Below, one piece after another: positions 5,944 to 11,337 of a DNA stretch of 11,337 bases (its first letter is position 1; each line of letters begins with the position of its first letter). The notes under the pieces were generated by a model. It worked only from the letters and a program-made list of their open reading frames with translations. It was not told the DNA's origin and ran no database searches. The stretch spans positions 1 to 11,337 of the forward strand of contig CAZDSS010000081.1 of NCBI GenBank assembly GCA_964508185.1, written 5' to 3'. The translations under genes were made by a program, and so were the position numbers. The DNA comes from CAZDSS01 sp964508185 (GTDB lineage: Bacteria; Pseudomonadota; Alphaproteobacteria; Sphingomonadales; Govanellaceae).

Positions 5944-7251
5944 ATGCCGAAGATCGCCATCATCGGGGCCGGACAGGCGGGCCTGATCCTGGCCCATGCC
6001 CTCCTGCAGCGGGGGCACGAGGTCACCGTCTATTCGGACCGCACGGCGGACGAATGGCTCCATCATTCCCGCCCCACCGGCACCGCCTATCTTTTCGCCG
6101 AAAGCATCGCCATCGAGCGGGAGCTCGGCCTCGACCACTGGTCCGCCACCATGCACGAGGGCTGGGGGATCCATATCGACATCGCATCGCCCGATGGCGG
6201 CGCGCCCATGCGCATCCTCGCCCGCACGCCGCTCCCCGGCGGCGCCGTGGACCAGCGCATGAAGTTCCACCGCTGGATGAACGATCTTCCGGCCGCTGGC
6301 GGCGAGCTCGTCATCGAGAACGTCACCGTCGAGCGGCTGGAGGAGATCGCGGCCAGCGCCGATCTCACCGTGATCGCCGCGGGCAAGGGCGAGCTCGGCC
6401 GCATCATCCCGCGGGATGCGGAGCGCAGCGTCTATGACAAGCCGACGCGCCATCTCGCCATGGCCATCGTCACCAATGTGGCGGGCTGGGAGGAGGAGTC
6501 GGGCTTCACCGCCGTCAAATATTCCCAGCTCGGCCCCCTCGGCGAGATGTTCTGGGTGCCCTTCACCCACAAGACGGCGGGCCTGTCCTGGTCGGTGATC
6601 GTGGAAGCCCAGCCGGGCGGCCCGCTGGACATCTTCCAGGGGCTCACATCAGGCGAAGAGGTGGTGGAGGCCGTGCGCGGGATCGTGCGCGAATTCGCCC
6701 CCTGGGACTATCCGAAGATCGCCGACATGCGCTATGTGGCGGACGATCCCCTGGGCTGGCTCGTCGGCCGCTTCCCGCCCACGGTGCGCGCCGCATACGG
6801 CCGCCTGCCCTCGGGCGCGCTGGTGATGCCGGTGGGCGATACGGCGGTGACCTTCGATCCCATCGGCGGCCAGGGCGGCAATCACGCAAGCCGTCACGCC
6901 CGCTTCCTCGCCGAGGAGATCACGGCGCGCGGGGCGCTGCCGTTCGACGCCGCCTGGATGGAGGACGTGTGGGAGAGCCACTGGGACCGCAACGCGCGGG
7001 ACGCGTACCGCTTCAACAACATGTTCCTGGAGCCGCCGACCCCCGGCCTGCTCGAGCTGCTGACGGCGTCCGCCAGGGATAGCTGGATCGCCGACAATCT
7101 TCTGGCCTTCAACATGCTGCGGCCGCGGAACTTCTTCCCCTGGATCCTCGATCTCGAGGAGACGCGGCGGATGATCGGGACCGCCCGCCGGCCGGCGTCT
7201 CAGACGGCTTCCTGCGCCAGCCTCAGGGTGGCGGACGGCCGCTCGCCGTAA
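5944..7251 (+). CDS. StyA-like FAD-dependent monooxygenase (styrene/indole monooxygenase family)
   Basis: This is a 435-residue group E flavoprotein monooxygenase, the oxygenase of a two-component system using reduced FAD from a separate reductase. Seen: the N-terminal dinucleotide fold G8-A-G-x-A-G13 with VTVYSDRTADE after strand 2 (as in StyA), V102-D103-x-R shared with the StyA VDYR segment, ADLTVIAAGKGELG at about 139-152, and the FAD motif G298-D...F-D-P306-x-G-G-Q-G-G-N313, matching StyA GD...VDP..GQGAN. It lacks an NAD(P)H site and needs the adjacent flavin reductase. Residues at the substrate-pocket positions do not clearly match either the styrene or the indole subgroup. The start is supported by AAGGAG 9 bases upstream. 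Its 3' end overlaps the convergent AraC gene by 52 bp. No styrene-oxide isomerase or phenylacetaldehyde dehydrogenase is nearby, which argues against the standard styrene pathway. Confidence 0.88.
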   Translation: MPKIAIIGAGQAGLILAHALLQRGHEVTVYSDRTADEWLHHSRPTGTAYLFAESIAIERELGLDHWSATMHEGWGIHIDIASPDGGAPMRILARTPLPGGAVDQRMKFHRWMNDLPAAGGELVIENVTVERLEEIAASADLTVIAAGKGELGRIIPRDAERSVYDKPTRHLAMAIVTNVAGWEEESGFTAVKYSQLGPLGEMFWVPFTHKTAGLSWSVIVEAQPGGPLDIFQGLTSGEEVVEAVRGIVREFAPWDYPKIADMRYVADDPLGWLVGRFPPTVRAAYGRLPSGALVMPVGDTAVTFDPIGGQGGNHASRHARFLAEEITARGALPFDAAWMEDVWESHWDRNARDAYRFNNMFLEPPTPGLLELLTASARDSWIADNLLAFNMLRPRNFFPWILDLEETRRMIGTARRPASQTASCASLRVADGRSP

Positions 7252-8168
7252 ATGCGGTGGTATTCGGTCGCGAAACGGCCGAACTGGGTGACCCCCCAGC
7301 GGGTGAGGATGGCGGTGACGCTGTCGCCCGGCCCGGCGTTCAGAAGATCCGCCCGCACCCGCTGCATCCGCACCTGCCGCAGATAGGCCATGGGGGTAAG
7401 GCCCGTGAAGGCGGGGAAGGCGCGCGACAGGGTGCGCGCGCCCACGCCTGATGCCGCGACGAGATCGTCGAAGGTCAGATCCTCGCCCGCATTCTCGTCG
7501 ATGAATTTCTGCACCCGGCGCACGCAGGCGGGAACCGGTCCGCCCCGCGGCCTGTGCCCGGCAAGATTGGTCTCGAGCAGTGCCGAGATCAGAAGCTCCT
7601 CCAGCTTGTCGCGGAGGAGATTGGCGCCCTCCCCCAGCGCGCGGCAGCCCAGTTCCGACAGCACGAAGCGCATCACGCGCAGGAAGCCCGCGCCGCCCGG
7701 CGCGTCCAGCGGGAAGGAGAAGGCGGCGTTCCAGCTGGTCGCCAGACCCTCCGCCGCCATGCCCTGGATGGCGGCGGCGCTCACCCGCCATATGAGGGCC
7801 TCCGCCCCGGCGTCGCCTTCCACCTCGAACCGGCTGCCGGGGGCGATCACCGCGCCGCGATCCTCCGCCACCCGGATCTCGTCTCCGCCGACGCGCAGCA
7901 GGCTCGATCCGCCGCAGGGCAGAAGGACGAGATAGTTCTGCGCAAGGCGGCCATTCTCGACCCGCACCGGCGCGCCGTAGCAGAGGTAATGGAGGGAGCT
8001 CAGGCGAAAGCCGATGCGGCTGTGGAGGGTGTGCAGGGGCGCGTCCCGCGCAGGGATCAGGCGGTGGGGGCAGATCTCCCGGCATAGCGCCGCGCGGCTT
8101 TCCTGAAGGCTGGTGGTCTCCAGGGTGCGAAACTGCGGCAGCCGCGCGTCGGGACTCAAGATTTCCAT
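7200..8168 (-). CDS. AraC/XylS-family transcriptional regulator
   Basis: This is a 322-residue protein. The N-terminal half (about 20-190) looks like the AraC-binding-like sensor domain of XylS/FeaR-type activators of aromatic and amine catabolism. The C-terminal AraC DNA-binding domain spans about 213-318, with a first helix-turn-helix near TFDDLVAASGVGARTLSRAF (232-251) and a second near SVTAILTRWGVTQFGRFATE (283-302), followed by the typical Y-x-x-x-x-G-E-R-P-S. The start at 8168 overlaps the end of the nitrilase-like gene by 13 bp, with AAGAGG just upstream, so it is the last gene of an SDR-nitrilase-AraC operon. It is the natural candidate to sense the substrate of the monooxygenase module and activate both this operon and the convergent flavin reductase/monooxygenase genes. 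The ligand is not readable. Confidence 0.9.
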   Translation of the reverse strand: MEILSPDARLPQFRTLETTSLQESRAALCREICPHRLIPARDAPLHTLHSRIGFRLSSLHYLCYGAPVRVENGRLAQNYLVLLPCGGSSLLRVGGDEIRVAEDRGAVIAPGSRFEVEGDAGAEALIWRVSAAAIQGMAAEGLATSWNAAFSFPLDAPGGAGFLRVMRFVLSELGCRALGEGANLLRDKLEELLISALLETNLAGHRPRGGPVPACVRRVQKFIDENAGEDLTFDDLVAASGVGARTLSRAFPAFTGLTPMAYLRQVRMQRVRADLLNAGPGDSVTAILTRWGVTQFGRFATEYHRIYGERPSATLRLAQEAV

Positions 8169-9217
8169 ACGCCTCTTGCCTTCATCAGTTCGATCTGAGG
8201 CAAGGTGACCCGCTCCCGATATTCATGATGGGTGAAGGGCGGCCGCTCCGCATAGAGATTTTTCGGATAGATCGGCTGCTCGTAGACGATCTGGTAAAGC
8301 TCGGTGCGCAGGTCCTTGGCCCAGTTGGTCCAGGGCGAGGCGAGGCGCTGATGGCGCAGGGCCTGAATGTCGATGACGGCGGAGACGATGGTGGCGACAC
8401 CTCCGTGATCGACGCGCCCCACCACATTGCCGCGATAATCCACGATCATGGAGCGCCCGCCGAAGCCGTCGATGGGCGTCGCAGCCGTCACCGACGGATA
8501 ATAGACCGCGCAATTGGGCGCGAGCACATACATGTTGTTGTCCAGGGCCCGCGCGCGGTTCTGGATCTCGGCCATGCCGCTGGTGGTGCCGGGATGGGGG
8601 AAGGCGGTGCGATAGGCGATCTCGCAGCCGTTGAGCGCGAGGGCCCGCCCGTTTTCGGGATAGGACGCCTCGTTCGCCATCATGATCCCGATGCGCCCGA
8701 TCGCCGTGTCGGCCACCGGCCAGAAGGCATCCAGGCTGCGGCCGTAACGCTCCACCCACCGGTCGAACACGTCATGGGGCGTCATGGAATGCTCGATGGG
8801 ATAAAGGGGCGCCAGCTTGTGGTGGCGCAGGATGATCTCGCCCTCGGGATCAATGACGAAGCCCACATTGAAATAGCGGTCCGGAAAATCGGGGTGCCGC
8901 GCCTTGGCCTGGGCCACCACATGCACCTTGAACCTGCGCGCCCATGAGGCGATGCGCTCGGTCTCGGGCCCCGGAACGTCGATGGCGATCTCGCGGGCGT
9001 AACGGACATGATCCATGTCGTCCGTCTCGTCGCTGAAGCCCTGAAGCGCCCCTTCCGGGATGACGATGAGCCGCACCGGCAGGTCGAGCCCCGTGATGAG
9101 GCAGCCAAAGGCGAACAGCTCCTCCAGATGGTCGAGATTGCGGGCGATCTCGGCGCGGGAATGCACCCCGCGCACGATGGGAATGAGGCCCACGGCCATG
9201 TAGGGATCAATGGTCAT
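8156..9217 (-). CDS. Nitrilase-superfamily (carbon-nitrogen hydrolase fold) protein lacking the catalytic Cys
   Basis: This is a 353-residue protein with the nitrilase-fold landmarks: first catalytic Glu in VIPEGALQG (E55), the YFNVGFVIDPEGEIILRHHK strand pair ending in the catalytic-type Lys (K134), and the nucleophile-elbow region IGRIGIMMANEASYPE (173-188). In active nitrilases and amidases the elbow reads I-G-x-x-x-C-x-E/D-x-x-x-P-E. Here the Cys position is Ala181 (codon GCG), while E183, P187 and E188 are kept. A Cys appears 17 residues later (NGCEI, C198), where Ala is usual. GFGGRSMIVDYRGNVVGRVD is the usual late strand pair, and a C-terminal extension of about 70 residues follows. 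The start at 9217 overlaps the SDR stop by 11 bp and has AGGAGG upstream, so it is translated with the SDR. A ring-opening or hydratase-like role in the module is possible; standard thioester chemistry is not. Confidence 0.85.
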   Translation of the reverse strand: MTIDPYMAVGLIPIVRGVHSRAEIARNLDHLEELFAFGCLITGLDLPVRLIVIPEGALQGFSDETDDMDHVRYAREIAIDVPGPETERIASWARRFKVHVVAQAKARHPDFPDRYFNVGFVIDPEGEIILRHHKLAPLYPIEHSMTPHDVFDRWVERYGRSLDAFWPVADTAIGRIGIMMANEASYPENGRALALNGCEIAYRTAFPHPGTTSGMAEIQNRARALDNNMYVLAPNCAVYYPSVTAATPIDGFGGRSMIVDYRGNVVGRVDHGGVATIVSAVIDIQALRHQRLASPWTNWAKDLRTELYQIVYEQPIYPKNLYAERPPFTHHEYRERVTLPQIELMKARGVWKS

Positions 9218-10016
9218 GTTCCGCCTCCTGCATGGCCGCGGCGACGGCGGCGAGGGCCGAGGGCCGCCCCTCCGGCCCCATCGCCGTATAGCCGCCGTCC
9301 ACCGCGAGATCGGCGCCCGTGATGAAGCGCGCATGGTCCGAGCAGAGGAACAGGACCGCGTCCGCGATCTCCCTGCGGTCGGCGGCGCGGCCCATCAGAT
9401 GGAAGGCCCCCGCCACCTTGTCGACGATCGGGCGCTTGAGGCCGAGCTGCTCCATGCCGCTCGACCAGGTCCAGCCGGGCGACACGCTGTTGACCCGGAT
9501 GCCGTCCCCGGCGAGATCGAGGGCGAGGCTCCGCGTCGCCTGGGCGAGCGCCGCTTTGCTCGCGGGATAGGTCCAGCGCCCGGCCTGCGCCACTCTGGCG
9601 CTGATGCTGCCGATATTGACGATCACACCCTTCGTTGCCGCAAGTGCGCTCCGCGCCGCGCGGGCGAGCATCACGGGGCCGATGACATTGACCTCGAACG
9701 AGCGGGTCCAGTCGGCCCGGCCGCTGTCCGGCCCCTGGTCCTGATAGATGGCCGCCGCATTGACCACGAAATCGATGCGCCCGAAGGTATCGAGCGCGCT
9801 TTTGACCCCGGCCTCGATCTCGGCATCCACCGCGAGGTCCATGGGCACATAAAGGACCTTGTCCCCAAGCTCCCCCGCAAGGCTTTCGCCCGCCTCGCGA
9901 TTCACGTCGGCGATGATGGCGCGCGCGCCCTGTTCCACGAAGGCCCGCACCATTTCGGCCCCTATGCTCAAGGCCCCGCCGGATACGATTGCAACCTTGT
10001 CCCTGATGCCCTGCAT
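9207..10016 (-). CDS. Short-chain dehydrogenase/reductase (SDR), classical type
   Basis: This is a 269-residue classical SDR. The cofactor loop is VSGGALSIG at 11-19 (the family TGxxxGxG with Ser in place of the middle Gly). An acidic residue after strand 2 (IIADVNR, D37) suggests NAD rather than NADP. NAAA stands at the NNAG position (86-89). The catalytic set is N110, S137, Y150 and K154 (YPASK), followed by VNSVSPGW. The start at 10016 is preferred over the ATG 12 codons upstream because GGAG lies 5 bases before it and the extension adds non-family sequence. It is the first gene of the SDR-nitrilase-AraC operon. The expected job is oxidation of an alcohol or cis-diol formed by the monooxygenase, as SDRs do in indole and other aromatic pathways. 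The substrate is inferred from context only. Confidence 0.9.
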   Translation of the reverse strand: MQGIRDKVAIVSGGALSIGAEMVRAFVEQGARAIIADVNREAGESLAGELGDKVLYVPMDLAVDAEIEAGVKSALDTFGRIDFVVNAAAIYQDQGPDSGRADWTRSFEVNVIGPVMLARAARSALAATKGVIVNIGSISARVAQAGRWTYPASKAALAQATRSLALDLAGDGIRVNSVSPGWTWSSGMEQLGLKRPIVDKVAGAFHLMGRAADRREIADAVLFLCSDHARFITGADLAVDGGYTAMGPEGRPSALAAVAAAMQEAEHDH

Positions 10017-10148
10017 TGCCGCTCCATTCCGGAAAACCGCACTTTGACACAAGGACAGGCAGCACCCTATGCCGCCGCTGAAGCCGGTTGGCCCTCAGTG
10101 CAATAATGGAAATCGGGCGTTCGAGACGGTTGAAGGCGCCTAGAAACG

Positions 10149-10185
10149 GAAAAAGGACGTGTCGCGGCCCGACACGTCCTTTTTC
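10149..10185. terminator. Strong intrinsic terminator, bidirectional form
   Basis: A 16-bp stem is formed by the perfect arms 10150-10164 and 10170-10184 plus one outer G-C pair, around the 5-nt loop CGGCC. The arms begin with five A and end with five T, so it has a U-tract in either direction. It lies 25 bp past the 3' end of tRNA-Lys on the minus strand and separates the gdhA/tRNA unit from the SDR operon, whose first gene starts at 10016. The 10017-10148 stretch holds no gene and no clear promoter consensus, although the SDR operon promoter is expected there. Confidence 0.88.
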
Positions 10186-10210
10186 GTCTCACTGGCAAAT
10201 CTGCCGAAAT

Positions 10211-10286
<76 letters not shown>

Positions 10287-10303
10287 CAAGTGGTGAGGCG
10301 CCC

Positions 10304-10332
10304 CATATAACAAACGGGACGCCCCTTGTCGA
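10304..10332 (-). promoter_or_regulatory. Likely sigma-70 promoter of tRNA-Lys
   Basis: On the minus strand, TCGACA (10332-10327, 5/6 match to TTGACA) is followed after 17 bp by TATATG (10309-10304, 4/6 match to TATAAT). The tRNA 5' end is 17 bases further on, giving a short leader of about 10 nt. The segment after the -10 is GC-rich (GGGGCGCC), a discriminator type typical of stable-RNA promoters under growth-rate control. It sits just after the gdhA stop codon. Confidence 0.6.
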
Positions 10333-10344
10333 TAGGCAAAATGC

Positions 10345-11337
10345 TCAGACGATGCCCTGCGCGAGCATGGCGTCCGCAACCTTGGCGAAACCGGCGATAT
10401 TGGCGCCCTTCACATAGTTGACGCTGCCGTCGGCCTCGGTGCCGTACTGCACGCAGACCTCGTGAATGCCGCGCATGATGGTGTGCAGACGCTGGTCCAC
10501 CTCTTCCCGCGGCCAGTTGATGCGCATGGCGTTCTGCGCCATCTCGAGGCCCGAGGTCGCAACCCCGCCCGCATTGCTGGCCTTGCCCGGGCCGAACAGC
10601 ACCCCGGCCGAAAGGAACATGCGGAACGCCTTGGTCGTCGTGGGCATGTTGGCCCCTTCGGCGACGCAGACGACGCCGTTGCGGATCAGGGTTTCGGCAT
10701 CGCTCTCGTTGAGCTCGTTCTGGACGGCGCAAGGGAGCGCCACGTCCACCGGCACCTCCCACGGGCGGCGGCCGGCGACGTAATTGAGGCCCGCTTCCGC
10801 CGCATATTCGGACACGCGGCCATAGCGCACGTTCTTGATTTCCTGAAGATGGGCGAGCTTGCCGGGGGTGAAGCCCTCGGGGTCATAGACATAGCCGTCG
10901 GAGTCGGAAACGGTGACCACCTTGGCGCCGAGGGTCATGGCCTTCTCGACCGCATACTGCGCCACATTGCCCGAGCCCGAGACGGCGACCCGCATGCCTT
11001 CGAGGGACAGCTTGCGGTGCTTCAGCATCTCCTCGACGAAATAGACGGTGCCGTAGCCCGTGGCCTCGGGGCGCATCAGGCTGCCGCCGTAGCTCAGCCC
11101 CTTGCCGGTGAAGAAGGCGCCGGCGCTGTTGGAGAGCTTCTTCGCCATGCCGGCCATGAAGCCCACTTCCCGCGCGCCGACCCCGATGTCTCCCGCGGGC
11201 ACGTCCGTATCCGGCCCGAGATGGCGATAGAGCTCGAGCATCAGCGCCTGGCAGAAGCGCATGATCTCCGCCGTGCTCTTGCCCTTGGGGTCGAAATCCG
11301 ACCCGCCCTTGCCGCCGCCCATGGGCAGGGTGGTCAG
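10345..11337 (-). CDS. gdhA: NADP-type glutamate dehydrogenase (partial, N-terminus off window)
   Basis: The window holds the C-terminal 330 residues, beginning exactly in frame at LTTLPMGGGKGGSDFDPKGK; roughly the first 115 residues are missing. Landmarks of the hexameric (about 450 aa) enzyme are the substrate Lys loop GGGKGG, the PAGDIGVGAREVGFMAG block, FTGKGLSYGGS, the NADP-binding Rossmann motif VAVSGSGNVAQYA followed by VVTVSDSDG, ALPCAVQNEL, AEGANMPTT and NAGGVATSGLEMAQN, ending in ANIAGFAKVADAMLAQGIV. It catalyses reductive amination of 2-oxoglutarate with ammonium (or the reverse) in the cytoplasm. The Ser after strand 2, as in E. coli GdhA, favours NADP. It is a core metabolic gene followed on the same strand by tRNA-Lys and a terminator. 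Confidence 0.95.
   Translation of the reverse strand: MTTLPMGGGKGGSDFDPKGKSTAEIMRFCQALMLELYRHLGPDTDVPAGDIGVGAREVGFMAGMAKKLSNSAGAFFTGKGLSYGGSLMRPEATGYGTVYFVEEMLKHRKLSLEGMRVAVSGSGNVAQYAVEKAMTLGAKVVTVSDSDGYVYDPEGFTPGKLAHLQEIKNVRYGRVSEYAAEAGLNYVAGRRPWEVPVDVALPCAVQNELNESDAETLIRNGVVCVAEGANMPTTTKAFRMFLSAGVLFGPGKASNAGGVATSGLEMAQNAMRINWPREEVDQRLHTIMRGIHEVCVQYGTEADGSVNYVKGANIAGFAKVADAMLAQGIV

Noticed and set aside
5338..6570. 410-codon minus-strand open frame
   Set aside because: It runs antisense across both the flavin reductase and the monooxygenase and their intergenic gap; no family signature; shadow.
7186..7197. 12-bp palindrome CGCCGGCCGGCG near the AraC/monooxygenase junction as a terminator
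   Set aside because: It has no loop and no T-run and lies in coding sequence; such GC palindromes are common here.
5332..7251. Complete styrene degradation (sty) operon
   Set aside because: Only StyA/StyB-like genes are present; no styrene oxide isomerase, phenylacetaldehyde dehydrogenase or StyS/StyR two-component system is found.
6649..8085. 478-codon minus-strand open frame
   Set aside because: It spans antisense of the monooxygenase and a second frame of the AraC gene, with low-complexity Gly/Arg/Pro sequence; shadow.

Overview
The window is high-GC, tightly packed DNA that looks like an alphaproteobacterial chromosome, most likely a sphingomonad or close relative. The basis is an outer-membrane TonB-dependent receptor of the kind such genomes carry in large numbers, a DUF2231/sorbosone-dehydrogenase pair, a hexameric-type glutamate dehydrogenase beside tRNA-Lys(CTT), and GC-rich third codon positions. 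This taxonomic call is an inference from gene content only.

Layout, left to right. (1) 1-1045, minus strand: a four-helix DUF2231 membrane protein translationally coupled (ATGA overlap) to a lipoprotein of the sorbosone dehydrogenase family that runs off the left edge. (2) 1046-1268: a divergent intergenic region with two small inverted repeats. (3) 1269-1943, plus strand: a TetR-type regulator. It converges, with only 7 bp between the genes and a perfect 11-bp hairpin over its stop codon, on (4) 1951-5075, minus strand: a TonB-dependent receptor containing a 10-N assembly gap, preceded by an SRPBCC/AHSA1-type small protein and a possible 88-codon ORF. These three probably form one transcription unit starting in the AT-rich patch near 5131-5169. 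(5) 5332-7251, plus strand: a flavin reductase followed by a StyA-like FAD monooxygenase, together a two-component (group E) flavoprotein monooxygenase. (6) 7200-10016, minus strand: an overlapping three-gene operon of SDR dehydrogenase, nitrilase-fold protein and AraC-type regulator. (7) 10149-10185: a strong intrinsic terminator. (8) 10211-10286: tRNA-Lys(CTT) with its own promoter. (9) 10345-11337: the C-terminal three quarters of gdhA.

The most interesting part is blocks 5 and 6. A two-component StyA/StyB-like monooxygenase, an SDR, a carbon-nitrogen-hydrolase-fold protein and an AraC regulator form a self-contained catabolic module. Its inventory resembles the indole-oxidation (iif-type) clusters, in which a flavin-dependent two-component oxygenase makes indole dihydrodiol, an SDR oxidises it, and a further enzyme opens the ring to give anthranilate. 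The nitrilase-fold protein keeps the Glu and Lys of the catalytic triad but has Ala where the nucleophilic Cys should be, so it cannot use standard nitrilase chemistry. It is the best candidate here for an unusual enzyme. The adjacent TonB receptor, AHSA1-like protein and TetR regulator may supply uptake and control for the same or another substrate. No transposase, integrase, CRISPR array or phage gene is visible.
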